From NCBI RefSeq assembly GCF_910592395.1, contig NC_088320.1, positions 13,950,501 through 14,010,500 of the forward strand: DNA of 60,000 nt, in the 5' to 3' direction. Shown here piece after piece: positions 10,929 through 22,645 of the stretch (positions within the stretch are counted from its first letter, which is position 1; each line of letters starts with the position of its first letter). This stretch comes from Lineus longissimus (lineage: Eukaryota > Nemertea > Pilidiophora > Heteronemertea > Lineidae). The translations under genes and the position numbers were made by a program. The notes beneath the pieces were generated by a model that did no database searches, was not told where the DNA came from, and saw only the letters and a list, made by a program, of their open reading frames with translations.

Positions 10929-11003
10929 TGGGTTCCTGGTTGACAGCTGCTTCCTGGATTGCAGTGCGGCGTACTTATTGTTGAACTTGACTGCTTGTAC
11001 TGT

Positions 11004-12568
11004 TTAGATGGTCAAGTTCTCAGCAAACCTCAGTTCATCTACAGCAACATGACCAAATCTTGACTCGACCTTTCGGCAGTCATGTTTGACGGCAAAGTTT
11101 CTGGCGAATCTGCATACCAAGGCGGCATCTCTGGTATAACGAGACCAAGTTGAAAACTTCCACGAGTCTGGGATTACAGCAGCATTCTCCACAGCTACCG
11201 CAGTAACTAGGTGCACCTTCAATTCTGTGTCATTATCTATCGGAGGACTAGCAGGTTCAACCAGTGGGTATGTATGGCTCTTCCCATAGAAACGCAGGAC
11301 CCTGTAACCATATCGATTCAGCAGACAGTCTTGATGCGGGAACAACACGGTACCATCATCGGCTGCGTTGATCTCTCCTGGCACGTGATGCCATTGTAAC
11401 GGGGTCGTTGACTCACGGATTTCGGCGACGCGATTTGCTACAAAAACGTGAAAGCGCCTACTTTCATTTGCGATATAGCCCAGGACGACGCGGCTATCGG
11501 ATCAGAAAATTGTCTCTTCAATGCGGCAAGTTATCTCCTTCATGACAGTCTTTGATAGGCGAACGGCGATAACGGCGGACTGTAATTCGAGTAGAACGAT
11601 TGAGAGTTTTTTCAAAGGCGCGAGACGGCTTTTGCTGGTTACAAATGCGCAATGAATCCGATCGTTGTAGACTAATCTGAGATATATGACAGCGCACATG
11701 GATTTCTCGGAGGCGTCACAGAATACATGCATCTCGTATTTGATGGGGTCGTCTGGCAGTGGCTTCCTGCATCTTGGAATTTCCAGGGAGTTGAGACTTG
11801 GCAGTTTATCTAACCACTTTATCCATGTCTTGAGCTCCTCCTCTTGTATCTCTTCCTCCCATCCTACCTTCTGGCTCCACAGAGTATGTACTAGCAGCTT
11901 TCCAAATAACAATGCGGGAGCAGCAATTCCAAGCGGGTCGAAAACCATGGAAATCTTGCTCAGGACTCCTCTCTTGGTAGCAGGCATGGTGACATCTCGG
12001 AATTTGAATCCAATTGTATCTTTATCTGGATCCCACAAAATCCCAAAGACCTGTTCTGCAGGTAGCAGGTCATGCTGTAGGTTGTCGATGGACTTTGACA
12101 GGTTTGGCTCCGAGATCCCAACCAAGACTTCTTTCGAGTTACTTGTCCACTGCCTTAGTTGGAATCCACCCCTTTCAAGTACATTGGAGACTTCATTCTG
12201 CATTTGGATAGCAAGCTGACTGAGTAGGAGGCATTTTAAGAAGTCATCCATGTAGAAATTATGATGAATAGCTTCCTTGACATCGATCATCTCTGGGGTG
12301 CAATTGTCATCCGCGATCTTGCGAAGAACATAATTCGCCAAAGTGGGGGAACATTTTGCTCCAAATATTGCAACTTGCATCTGGTAGACATCAGGTGGTC
12401 TGGAGGTGTCCATATTACGACATAGAAAACTCAACGCCGGTTGGTCATGTTCGGTTACTCTCACCATGTGATACATCGACTTTATATCAGCGACCATCGT
12501 TGCGACAGGTTGTTCTCGAAATCGAAGTAGGATCCCTGGAAGACTTTGCAGAAGGTCTGGGCCCATCA
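11004..12568 (-). pseudogene. BEL-A reverse transcriptase-RNase H, C-terminal part, copy 1
   Basis: Motif A region ATMVADIKSMYHMVRV is followed by the catalytic NFYMDDFL (about 12240) and the BEL-typical VFDPLGIAAPALLFGKLL. The RNase H region has FCDASEKSMCAVIY and LLELQSAVIAV, then an in-frame TGA at about 11500 where copy 2 keeps TGG in FWSDSR. A frameshift after ADDGT also differs from copy 2. The N-terminal part of the enzyme lies across BEL-B at 19109-19653. The gene is broken both by that insertion and by point lesions. Confidence 0.9.
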
Positions 12569-12573
12569 ATAAC

Positions 12574-12873
12574 TGTCGAAAACTCCGCACTTCGGGTTTT
12601 CTACTGGGGAGTTGCTGACTACAAATTGATGGTGAACTTGACTCTATCGTATCTTTTTTACAACTGACTTTATTTCTACAAACTATTGACTAAGTAAACA
12701 AGATTACGAATTAACAGATGTTAAGAGATGAAAGAAGGTGCTTAGACGATTAAGCTTAGCTTAATCCGCAAGGATTTCCTCGGACTTCCTGGCTCCATGC
12801 AGCTGCAGCGACTTGTCGAACTAATAACTTGATTCAGGAAATGACTTGGTTCAGGAATGCGTAATTCCTGACA
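12574..12873 (-). repeat. BEL-B 3' LTR
   Basis: This 300-bp block, TGTCGAAAAC...AATTCCTGACA, is repeated at 18804-19103. I count two differences: AAGATTACGAATT here against ACAAATT there, and TCCTCGGAC against TCCTCAGAC. Flanked on the left by the target duplication ATAAC and on the right by the purine tract. Confidence 0.97.
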
Positions 12874-12886
12874 TTCCCCCGCCCGC
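12874..12886 (-). other. BEL-B polypurine tract
   Basis: TTCCCCCGCCCGC on the plus strand is GCGGGCGGGGGAA on the coding strand, abutting the 3' LTR. This is the expected primer position for plus-strand cDNA synthesis. Confidence 0.8.
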
Positions 12887-13395
12887 AAGCACATGGTTAA
12901 TCCTTTAATCATATGATTATTTTAATCCCTGAATAGTTAACAGTGATTGGCTAATCATCCTCGGTGGTCTGCAATCCAGACTGACTGATACTAAACGGTG
13001 TTCGAAACCGCTAACTACACAAAATACTTGAAGTAAACATGAGATGGTAGATAAGCTTCAATACATGCAAAGTACGTTAAAGAGATTAATCCGTGTTGAG
13101 ATTCTAAAGTTTCTAAACTAAATGTCGAGATGATGATGATCAAAAGATGAATATCTATAGCACGATGGTGTCAAACACGTTACAACTAACTAATATTCCA
13201 TGATAATGTTCTAGTATTTCAATATAGATGAAATTCAAATGTCAATTCGATTATGTTGATTGTCTCTTCAGTTTCTCATGGACGACAGGCGTCGTAACCC
13301 CGACGGAGGGGAGCATCCACATTACTATGCATTGCCCAAGTGTATAGCTTTGACGAAGTGAATATTAAAACGGAATGTCACGTACGCTACAATAT
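12887..13395. other. BEL-B 3' untranslated region
   Basis: About 500 bases between integrase and purine tract have no open frame of note and no envelope-like gene. AT-rich, with a GC-rich patch at 13283-13312. Confidence 0.7.
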
Positions 13396-14838
13396 CTACT
13401 GTCCGTAGTAATCCAAGTGCTCTCTGATTTTGAGCCTCGTAATGTCGGTGGTTGACCGTTTTGGTCGAGATTTTGTTTTTTGAACAGATTTGATTTGCGC
13501 AGACCGTTCGATGCTCTCGTCAACGGTTAACTCAAGCGGATACAATTTTCCGATTGCTCGGTTAGATTGCCCTGTGGCAGTTTTGACAAGCGCAGATCGG
13601 GTCAGCCCATCTTGGCCTCTGTTGAGTTCTTTTATGATCCCAAGTTTCCAGTGTCTCCTCTTGGCATCCTTGTCGTGTACAAGAATTACGTCATCAATTT
13701 TAATGATGTCAGCTTTGGCATTTTGTTTGCTAAGTTCGTACTGGTGTTGTTCCCGTAGCCTAGCGAGATACTCGTCATAGAAACGTTTCTTGAATGTTTG
13801 TAGTCGTTCTGCGCGTTTGTACGCCAATTTCTCAAGTTTATCTCTGCCGGCGTATGTTACATCCAAGTTATCATCTCATTCGTGTGGCAACAAAGACATA
13901 TCATGTCCGTATATCAGATTATTCGGCGTTATCGCTTTCAGTTCCTTTTGATCTGATGACAAATATGTGAGTGGTCTGTTGTTTACTGTTGCTTGAATTT
14001 CTTTGATGAGAGTTTTAAACTCATCAATTGGAACGAGTGATTTGCGCAAGGTTTTCTTAAGTGCAAGTTTCGTCACACCAATCAGTCTCTCATGAACGCC
14101 AGCGAACCAGCTGGCTTGTACGGGTGGATATTTGAATGTTATTCCTTTCTTAGACAGGTGGTTTTGGAATTGTTCTGTTCCCACAATGTTGTACAGCCGT
14201 TTCAGCTCGGTGTCGGCGCTTGTAAACGTTTTGGCATTGTCACAGTAAATGAGGCTAGGCACTGAATGTGTTGAAGTGAAACGTCTGAAAGCTCTTAAAA
14301 ATGATTCAACAGTTAAGTCCGGCGTGATTTCAAGATGTATGCCTCGCGTGGTGCAACACGTAAAGAGACAAACGTACACTTTTTGCATCGAGTCTTTAAT
14401 TCGTACGTAGAGGTGTGATGTAAAATCTACAGCAGTGGACTTGAAAGCTGACAAGTCGTTAATCCGAAAGTCTGGCAGTGGTGGTGCGATGGGAGTCAGA
14501 TATGGACGCCCAGACACTTTCTTACAGATTACACAATGTCCGATGATTTTCTTAACGGTTGAGCGCATGGATGTGACCCAATACTCCTCCCGAAGATAAG
14601 CCATGGTGGACCCTAAGCCGTAGTGTACCACGTTGTGGTGGGCGTTCCGGACGATTAACGTTGTTATGTAGGATTGATTTGGCAGGAGAATTGGGTACTT
14701 CCTGTCTGAGCTGACGTCTGAATTAGTAAGCCTCCCGCCGCAACGAATTGTTCCTTTTTTGTCAAGAACGAGCCCTAATTGACTGATGATTTTGGGTCGA
14801 GAAGGCAGCTTATGCCTTCCACTTTGTTCTAACTTCAA
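13396..14838 (-). pseudogene. BEL-B integrase
   Basis: A zinc-binding region with GGRLTNSD, NAHHNVVHYG and HCVICKK is followed by a core with STAVDFTSH (first Asp), IYCDNAKTF (second Asp) and GVHERLIGVTK (Glu), and a C-terminal domain with IIKIDDVILVHD and DGLTRSALVKT. The catalytic triad is complete. Two consecutive in-frame stops (TGA TAA at 13870-13875) fall between PHE and LDVTYAGRD, about four fifths of the way along, with no change of frame. The frame continues upstream into the RNase H. It would integrate BEL cDNA. Confidence 0.92.
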
Positions 14839-17225
14839 GTAATCCGTAACGTGCTTATAGTGTTCGTTTTGAAGATTTGTAATCCATTTTTCTTCCGCGT
14901 TAGCGATATCTTGTGCAGACAGTTTATTCCTGTTTTTGAGTCCGGGTTTGAAAGCGCGTGATACTAAAGCGGTAATTCTCAGATGTCTATTCCATGAACT
15001 GAACTTGTCCTATGCTATAACGTCGCTGATACTTGCGACAGGTGTTGTTGTGACCATGCTTGTAACAACGAAGTCATTTTGCATTTCAAACGCGGCTGTC
15101 AGAGAGACGGAACTGTTCAAGGTTAGGTCGGAAAGTGCGGTTAAAGGCCACGTGGTTTTATCATCCTTGAGCCATTTTGGTCCCTGCAGCCATGAAGAGT
15201 CCTTCAATTCCTGATGTGTCGCATCACGTGATAAGATGTCTGCAGCGTTTTGTTTGGTTGACACACGGTACCAAGAAGTCAAGTCTGACTTCTGACGTAT
15301 TGTTTGCACGCGGTTGTGAACAAACTGTTTGTGTTTTTTATTGGATCTGAGCCAATAAAGCGCTATCTCTGAATCAGTGCTGTATACCACTTCGATTGTC
15401 TGATACTGCGTGATGTAGGTATTTCGCAAGGTCTCTGCATAATTTACCCCCAAGACCATGGCCATCAGTTCAAGCTTAGGGACTGTGAAATTGACATTTT
15501 TCTCTGAGATGACTTTGTTCTTAGAGCCGATGAGGGCGACTTTATTGTTCTGTTTAGCGTAAGCGACACAACCAATGGCGGTGGTGGGACATGCATCACA
15601 GAATACTACGATTTGTAACGGTTTGCTGGTGTCACCCCCTAGCCAACGGGGTATTGATAGCATGTGCGTGAGAGAGAGGGACTCCTGTTTGATTGTTTCC
15701 CATTCTTGCCGTTCGGTGATTGATAAGTGTTCATCCCAGGTTTTTTGGCCTCTCCACAGGTTGTTCACGTAAGACTTAGCAGGGACTGTTAGCGGTGCTA
15801 CAATTCCGAGCGGGTCGAAGATTGATGCGGTCTGAGATGTTACTTTACGTTTTGAAAGTTCTCCTGATGATTTGAGATCCTTTTTCGCGACTGAAATCTG
15901 ATCAGATTTGGTATCCCATTTCAGTCCAAGTACCCCTACAATGTCAGATTTTGTTTGTACTCCTTCCGATCTGATTCTTTCATCGAGTGTTTCCGAGTTT
16001 GAACTCCATTGGCGCAAATTGAAAGACGCGTGGTTCATGATCGCACGAGACTCCTGGAAGTAATCCAATGCTTCCTGATTTGAATCGACTCCGGGTAACA
16101 GATTGTCAACGTAGAATTTTGTTTTCATATCCTTGGCAACTGGGGTATCGTAACTAGACAGATGCTTGTGCAGAGTGATAGCGAGGGCGAATGGGCTGGA
16201 AACATTTCCGAATATGACAGTGTTACAGTGGTAAGGAATCAGTTCTTTCTAGACATCATTGTCTTTATACCAGAGGAATCTAACCCACTTCCTCTCCGAT
16301 TCTAACAAATGCACAGCTAAAAAGGCACGAGCGATATCTGCGGACAGACCAATCCGTTTGGTCCGAAAGAGCATGATCAGTTCAGTTAGGTCCTGAAGCA
16401 TATTAGGTCCTTCATAAAGGCATGAGTTGAGCGATGGGCTACCATTACTGGCGTCAAAAACGATTCTCTGGGGGGTTGTTTCACTGTCACGGAGTACGGG
16501 AAAATGAGGCAAATAGTGGCCGGTGTCACAGTCATCTGGGCTGCCCTCTGAGATGAAACCCTTGTCCAGGTTTTCCTGCATTACTTGGGTGTAGTTGTTG
16601 AGAAGGGTTAACTTACGTAATCTTGCCATGATTTGACGTAGCCTGGCTTCGCATTCCCTTCTGTTAGTGAGTAGTTCCGCGTGGTCTGGTCTCCATGGTA
16701 ACGGAACCGAATAGTTCCCATTCTTGAACTCGATTTTTTGCATGAAGTCCGATTTAAACTGTTCATCGAAATCAGTGTCATTTTCATCCGTTGGCTGAAG
16801 AGTGCTGCTGTTGATGAATTCCTCAAGTGATTGTATCTCGGGATCATTGTCCTCGATGATATGTTCGTTTGCGGTTGTGTTGATTCGATCTGCTGATGTA
16901 ATCACGGAGTGTTCGATTTTAATGGGAAACAGTGGTCCTGACACAAAACATCCCAAATTTGAATACTGTACTGTCGGCCCGTCCCCTTTCACTAGACGAT
17001 TTTCAAGGAACTGGAAGGCATGATCACATCCAATCATGATATCCACGGTGAATTCATCGGCACTAAAGTTATTTGCTAACTTTTTTTCAATGTTCGCTAT
17101 GTATGGGTACTCCTTACATGTATTCCATCCTCGTTGATTGATGGGGTTGACTATTTCATCGGTGATGAGAACTTCAATTATTTTGATGCAGTCAGTGGTT
17201 GCAATTTCAACATTTGCCGTTTTGA
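14839..17225 (-). pseudogene. BEL-B reverse transcriptase and RNase H
   Basis: The pol frame enters at about 17225 after a one-base shift from gag. It shows LPHFPVLRD, RIVFDASNGSPSLN, LSADIARAFLAV (motif A) and KFYVDNLLPGV, where the usual YVDD is YVDN, a variant I believe occurs in some BEL elements. SIFDPLGIVAPLTVPAK and the RNase H segment VVFCDACPTTAIG, VPKLELMAM and VVYSTDSEIALYWL follow. In-frame TAG stops lie at 16249-16251 and 15010-15012. Domain content is otherwise complete. Confidence 0.92.
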
Positions 17226-18731
17226 AGAGTGGCCTCCGAAGCCATTAACACTTATGGATTGGGAACGCACCGGGTTGAGTTGAAGCTTCTGTGCTGTATT
17301 TTTGCGAATGTAAGAGGACATGCTTCCTCTATCAATCAGCACTCCTGCTGTGGCTTCCTTCCCTTTATTCTGTAAGGTAACATACCCTGTTTCTAGTAGA
17401 ACTGTGGACGGCCTATTGGTTGCACGTTTTTTGGAGTTCACGTTTGTTGTTTTAAATCCCACGTGATCATTGATATCGATTTTTCGTACATCGGAGTGCT
17501 TGGGGGTTACGGCACACATTCCTGTGTTATTTGAATTTCTGTATTTCTGTTCAAAGTATTCGTGAAGACTGGTGTGGTGCTTTTTACCACACGTGTGGCA
17601 TTTGCTGCGGTTGTTACATTCCTTGGCGATATGAGATGTTCGAAGACGGTTGCTGCACAGGCGTTTGTTGAAAACGGCATTGTATCGGTTTGTTGGTGAT
17701 AGAGTGCATTCAAAACAACTGTGACCGGAGTTGCAGAATTGACACATTTTGGGTTTGGCTGCGGGCACACTTACAAACGAATCCAATGAAACTTTACTCC
17801 CGTTCAGGTTTCGATTCTGATTCTGCGTACTTTTCCTATGACTAATATCCGACTGTCGAGGAGCATCTGCGCGTTCTCCAACGTTTTCAAGCTGTTCCGA
17901 GAAAGACTGCATGAATCGCTTTAAGTCAAAAGCATCATGTTGCCCTGAGTTTCCCATTTTTTCCTGGAAGAATTTCGGTAACTTCTTTTCGATGATTGGT
18001 ACAATAAACGGAGCGCATTTGTAGATATCGACGTTGAGGTTTTCTAGGGACCGTATGTCCCCCATTACTCGGTTGTGGAATTCCCGGAGAGCATTATAAT
18101 GTCCTGCAGGCCCTGGCATTTCTAAGAGGTTATTCACATGTGATCGAATGATTTTTCGGGGTTGTCCGAAACGTTCTTTCAAGATTTCTACCAGTACTTT
18201 CAGGTTTTCCCCTGAAGCTTGAAGACCAGCAACAGCGTCTGTCGCTGAGCCCGTTAACTGTCCCTAAATATAATTGTATTTCGTGATATCCGCATAGTTA
18301 GCACTGAGAACATCTGCTTCAATCGTGTCCCAAAAGGATTTCCATGATGTGTAAGACCCGTCGAATGTCGGTAATTTCAACTTTGGCAGTTGCGCTGTTT
18401 TGGGTACTGACGCGGCTGGCGCGTCGACTGTCGCTGGCTTTGCGACCGTTTTCTTGGACTGTAATTCTACAAACTTACTCACGTGCACTAGTTTGGTTCG
18501 ATTGTCTATATTCCTCTGTTTCGTTTGTAAGATTTCCTCTTTGGTTAGGTCATCTTCCTTCTGTTTTGTAACAAGTTTCGCTATTTCCACGTTTAGACTT
18601 TGTAACTTGACGAACGTTTCGTCGATTTTTGTTGAACATGCTTCAACTTTTGACAGTTCGAATTTCGTTGGTGACTCCTTTTCAATCACGGCATAATCTC
18701 TGTTTTTCTTGAGTTGATCGATTTTATCCAT
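17178..18731 (-). pseudogene. BEL-B gag and protease region
   Basis: Starting at 18731, a coiled-coil N-terminus precedes LPKLKLPTFDGSYTSWKSFWD, the conserved BEL gag core. An in-frame TAG at 18264-18266 interrupts it before GQLTGSATDAV. Cys/His clusters CQFCNSGHSCFEC and CHTCGKKHHTSLH follow near 17730 and 17600. The aspartic protease site appears as LIDRGSMSSYI (about 17330), with Arg where D-S/T-G is expected, so the protease is probably dead. A frameshift at about 17225 separates it from pol. The mature products would form the virus-like particle. Confidence 0.9.
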
Positions 18732-18785
18732 TTTGACCTTTACGTTAGTACATTGCGTTGTGTATTTACTCGAAGAATTTCCCAG

Positions 18786-18803
18786 ATCCTGGTCACGGCA
18801 CCA
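18786..18803 (-). other. BEL-B primer-binding site
   Basis: Immediately inside the 5' LTR the coding strand reads TGGTGCCGTGACCAGGAT. It begins TGG, complementary to the CCA end of a tRNA. I do not name the tRNA. Confidence 0.8.
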
Positions 18804-19103
18804 TGTCGAAAACTCCGCACTTCGGGTTTTCTACTGGGGAGTTGCTGACTACAAATTGATGGTGAACTTGACTCTATCGTATCTTTTTTACAACTGACTT
18901 TATTTCTACAAACTATTGACTAAGTAAACAAGATTACAAATTAACAGATGTTAAGAGATGAAAGAAGGTGCTTAGACGATTAAGCTTAGCTTAATCCGCA
19001 AGGATTTCCTCAGACTTCCTGGCTCCATGCAGCTGCAGCGACTTGTCGAACTAATAACTTGATTCAGGAAATGACTTGGTTCAGGAATGCGTAATTCCTG
19101 ACA
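18804..19103 (-). repeat. BEL-B 5' LTR
   Basis: The partner of 12574-12873, 300 bp with TG...CA ends, followed by the target duplication ATAAC at 19104-19108. It would contain the promoter and start of transcription; I see no clear TATA box on the coding strand. Confidence 0.97.
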
Positions 19104-19108
19104 ATAAC

Positions 19109-19653
19109 TCTTTGTTCAGCGATACGCCTTTGTAAGTTGCGGCAGCATCGAAAACGACACGGAACTTGTCAGGCTTGTTCGGATTTTTAACTGCATGATG
19201 AGGCAGGTACCATCTCTTTGCTGACTGAGAGCTTTTAACTTCCTCATCGCTAAGCTTTCTTGCATAACCTTGCTGGTCATAATCGTTGAACGTCTTCGCA
19301 TAAGATTCTGCCTTAAGCCGATCTCTAAACAAATCCCTTTCTGTTGACTCAAGCCTCTTCAACGCCATGGAATAATTGTTTGGCAGCATTACCTCGTCCC
19401 GTCTCCAATGCAGTGCAGTTTCATAACAGTCACTGACTTTCTTTGTTGATTTTTGCAAAATATCTACAGCTCGAAGATCGTTGCGAGAGAGGGATTCCTT
19501 TTCATTGTGGCTGGTTCCAAAAGATTCCGTCACCCACCAACTTGACACCATGTCATGGAGATTGCTTTTGGTATCAGGCTTGATTACATTGCTGATCTGC
19601 ACTTCGACTAACCCTTTACTCCTTGGCGCTTGGCTGACTGTGCGCCCGGTCAA
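19109..19653 (-). pseudogene. BEL-A reverse transcriptase, N-terminal part
   Basis: Reading from 19653, WWVTESFGTSHNEKE is followed by LHWRRDEVMLPNNYSMA and RWYLPHHAVKN, then KFRVVFDAAATYKGVSLN, the fingers region of BEL reverse transcriptases. Sequence stops at SLNKEL at the BEL-B target site and resumes at 12568 with GPDLLQSLPG. The two pieces are therefore one gene split by a 6.5-kb insertion. The upstream junction with the protease region at about 19650-19870 contains a frameshift and stops. Confidence 0.92.
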
Positions 19654-21357
19654 TGCCCATCCGAAATCTGCGCGAACGGCGACTGGCTCTGATGGTTTTC
19701 CTCTCCGTATCTCATGCTGAACAACAGCTTCAAGAACATCGGCTCCAATGAGTAGTTACACTTGATCTTCAGAAGGGTATTGCCAGTAGATTCCCTCAAG
19801 ATGACTTGGTATGGATGTTGGTTTCTGTTTATCAAGAGGTACGCGAAGGCTGAGATTTGGCACAGCTTAAATTTCATCAACCCGTATGCTCTTCTTACTA
19901 CAACCATCGCCGCAGGGGATAACTTCCGTAGCAAACTTTAACATTTCTCGCTTTTGCCCGCGACCTTCTACTGTCCTAAGACTTAAACGTTCCACTTGAC
20001 CTTGAACTTGAAGCTGACTAGCAAATTCTGTACTGCAACGTGACGTCTGCGATCCAGGGTCCAACAAGGCAAAGGTTCGAACAGCATTCCCATATGAGGT
20101 GTTGATGGTCATGGAAACAACTTGTAGTAGGACTGACTCATCAGTTGTCCTGCTATCAGTAAATGTTAACGTGCGAGACTGAAAGGGCGAAGCAGCAACA
20201 TTCAAGGCTGAGCTGGTAACTTTTGGACTTGTTGTAGTCAGGCTTGTATCAGTGCTTGTAGTAGTGAAGGGAAAAACTCTGGCACTTCCCTGTAACAGTC
20301 GACGATGTTTCCCAGTGCATCTATTCTCACCACATAGCTTGGATTTATGACAACGGCGACTCCTGTGACTAGCAACGAGACATGAAAAACACAAGTTCTG
20401 GTCGGCTGCAACTCGTGCTCTCTCTGAAGGTGTTTTTTCCATGAATTTAGGACATTGGTCAATTTTATGACTCTGCTTACACTCTGGGCAAAGGCGGACA
20501 TGTACATTTGACTGTACATCAGGCTGTTGTGAAACAGTCGCAAGCGCAGTAACCGCATGATTGGTAGATGACACTGACGATGTCCATTTTTTACGAACTG
20601 ATGGCGCCGGGCAGCATTGCGCTACTTTTACTTGCTGTTGCAACGATTTATCTAAGTCTTTCAAGTTTGGGCGGGAACCAATTTCAACGACACGTTTTCC
20701 CCAATCTCGCTTTACCTCAGGCGGCAATTATTTCAGGGCTAGGCAGCGCAAGTTTTCAGCACTGTTGATATCACCAGTATAGCCTAAGGTTTCTAGCGTG
20801 GTAATCGCGCAGTGAAGAGTTGCATTAAATTTCTCAAGCGCTTGATTGTCAATATGATTTATAGCGGGAAGCGTGAACACAGTGCCAAGCGTGGCATAAA
20901 CGATATCTTCATCTCTTCCAAAGCGCTCCTTTAGTAAGGCCAATGCAGCTTGGTAAAGATCACCATTAAACATCATTCCAGAAATAGTCTGTTCTGCAAT
21001 CCCTGTAATGGCCAACTGCAAGTCTGTCATCTTTTCGGTGTTTGTCAGCGAGGGTTGGCTAGTGATGAGTGCTTTGAATAACTCGAACCATCTTGGCCAT
21101 TCAGCACTTTTGCCAGAGAATTTAGGCAGCCGGATCTTTGGAAGCGACTTTGGAAATGGTGAACGTAGAGGAGCTGGGGCAGGGGTAGGCCTATTACGCT
21201 TGTGGTCTTGACAAATAGGGTCCTGAAATTGCAGTCTTCAATCCATTTTTAACATCATCAAAATCTTCATCCCTATCAACATCATACTTGTCATTTTTTC
21301 CCAAGCCCAAGGGCAGGGCTAAATCATGCTGAACTTCGAGGCTGGCTGGTTCTGGCA
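19654..21357 (-). pseudogene. BEL-A gag and protease
   Basis: Gag core LPKIRLPKFSGKSAEWPRWFELF (about 21130) leads to LLKERFGRDEDIVYATL (20910) and CPECKQSHKIDQC plus CFSCLVASHRSRRC zinc knuckles (20480-20340). FALLDPGSQTSRC follows, a protease site with DPGS instead of DS/TGS. The frame breaks at about 21200 (two stops) and 19865. The segment 21357-21210 is acidic (DVDRDEDFDDV) and ends abruptly against Polinton hexon sequence, so the gag N-terminus and 5' LTR are missing. Confidence 0.88.
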
Positions 21358-22645
21358 ACAACTTTGTTGCTAAGGACTATGTCATAATGCTGTAAAGAAG
21401 CAATCTGATAGTTACTTATGTTCACCTGAACATCAGAAACCACGAATATATGCATTTCGTATGGCCCATTTCCTGTTTCTTTTGTTATTGATAAATTGAT
21501 TCCATCCTTTGTGTTTTGAAGCTTTTTACCTGAACCATGGAGACGGTTGTCCTCTGTGGTTCTCAAGTCCAACCACAACCCGTAGTGATTCGAGTCACCG
21601 TAATACTTCTCAATAGTCATGTAACAGTCATTTTTTTTCTTCAAATCCTCAGACATGAAGACAGTGCTTCTTGATTTTATCCCATTGATCCAACATTCTC
21701 ATTCCTTCGAGGAACACTTGATTAGAAACACCCTCTATTGTAATCTGTACTTTCGTGATATTGGGGTTTTCGAACATCTCAGAAACTCTAGGTCCATCGA
21801 CATAATCAGACACGAATAGAAGCAATATGCCTTTAATTGACATCCTTGGAAAATTAATGTTCTCGTTGATTAAGGTTTTATTGGTAAGTAACATTGACTG
21901 TCTTGAAATGGTCTACCCAATCGTAAAAGATTGAGAAGCCAGAGTTGTACCTGACACTTAGTTGACTTGCAATCATCTTGTTAGTTACTGTGTCGTACTC
22001 AAAACAGATATTTTCAAGTTTGCAGTTCATGGCTGCAGTTGTAACTGTTACTATTATTTCCCCCTTGGATGCTAATGTAATCTCAATAATCACATCATCG
22101 GTAATTGGAAACTTGTAAAATGGAGAATGGGTGAAGAATAGTTCAAAATCGAATGATATCTTGTATTTGGTACCAAACACTTTCTTAAGTGTCTTTTCAT
22201 CACTAGTTTCACCAGTGACATTAGCTTCAATTTCACAAGATCTTTCCTTCCTTAGATTGTCTGACTGGATACCGTGAAACACCCTGTTGTTTCTTTCCTC
22301 TTCTGTTAACCACGAATCTTTAAATGTCAAATTATGACTGTATTCGTTGAGGTCAAATATCTGTTCTGTTCCCCACTTGATTACCATCATTGATATCAAG
22401 TTTCTACCGAGATTATTAACCACACTATCATTTGATTCACCGGAAATGGTGACATCAGCAGACAGATAAAGATATCTAGGGACAAATAATGTGTTCTCCC
22501 TCAATGCTGGTATTCTAACACACAATCTTTCTTTTGGATTAGCAGTTGAGGGGTTATGAGTGATAATGTGATGCTGTCTATAAGCCTTCCAAGTGGAAAT
22601 CCAAGTGGAATCGTATGTGCTCTATCCGTGTTTAGTAAATATCAT
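21358..22645 (-). pseudogene. Polinton-1 major capsid protein (hexon-like, double jelly-roll)
   Basis: Three overlapping open stretches in successive frames (22525-21878, 21894-21649, 21656-21358) make up one gene. The N-terminal half has FVPRYLYLSADVTISGE, VVNNLGRNLISMMVIKWG and SWLTEEERNNRVFHGIQS, the pattern I know from Polinton and adintovirus hexons. The C-terminal end has HYDIVLSNKVV. It would form the main capsid shell. Two frameshifts and an upstream stop break it. The BEL-A insertion lies within a few codons of its 3' end. The upstream neighbour is the long coiled-coil/membrane gene, about 100 bases away. Confidence 0.82.

Larger units (their letters stand above)
5103..11821 (+). repeat. 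Segmental duplication, copy 1 (partner 52104-58270)
   Basis: Alignment by eye shows 5103-11821 matching 52104-58270 in the same orientation with only scattered substitutions. Both copies contain the Polinton integrase-to-penton block, the 31-bp repeats, the BEL-A LTR junction and the BEL-A pol gene. Copy 1 is longer mainly because of a 455-bp extra segment at 9126-9580 and about 85 bp extra near 6930-7010. It also carries a 124-bp inversion at 7811-7934 relative to copy 2. The left breakpoint is at TCGCATTT. The right one coincides with the LINE-B insertion in copy 2, so the original duplication may be longer. Confidence 0.95.
12574..19103 (-). mobile_element. BEL-B: full-length BEL/Pao element nested in BEL-A
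   Basis: The element has two 300-bp LTRs with TG...CA ends. The 5-bp target duplication ATAAC is at 12569-12573 and 19104-19108. A primer-binding site starting TGG lies next to the right LTR and a G-rich purine tract next to the left LTR. Gag, protease, reverse transcriptase-RNase H and integrase all follow on the minus strand. LTRs differ at 2 of 300 positions by eye, so the insertion is recent, yet gag-pol has several in-frame stops and one frameshift. It interrupts BEL-A's reverse transcriptase just before the GPDLLQSLPG region. Confidence 0.97.
8531..21357 (-). mobile_element. BEL-A: BEL/Pao LTR retrotransposon inserted in Polinton-1
   Basis: A 3' LTR (8531-8694), pol (9767-12568 continued at 19109-19653), protease and gag (19654-21357) read on the minus strand. 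The repeat ACAAC at 8526-8530 recurs at 21358-21362, fitting the 5-bp target duplication of BEL elements. However, the right end is gag-like sequence, not an LTR. The element therefore appears 5'-truncated, or its 5' LTR has been deleted or replaced. BEL-B is nested in it with its own ATAAC duplication. Many stops and frameshifts make it inactive. Confidence 0.88.

Noticed and set aside
12887-13395. An envelope gene downstream of BEL-B integrase
   Set aside because: No open frame, signal peptide or membrane segment. The same holds for 38677-39536 in BEL-C.
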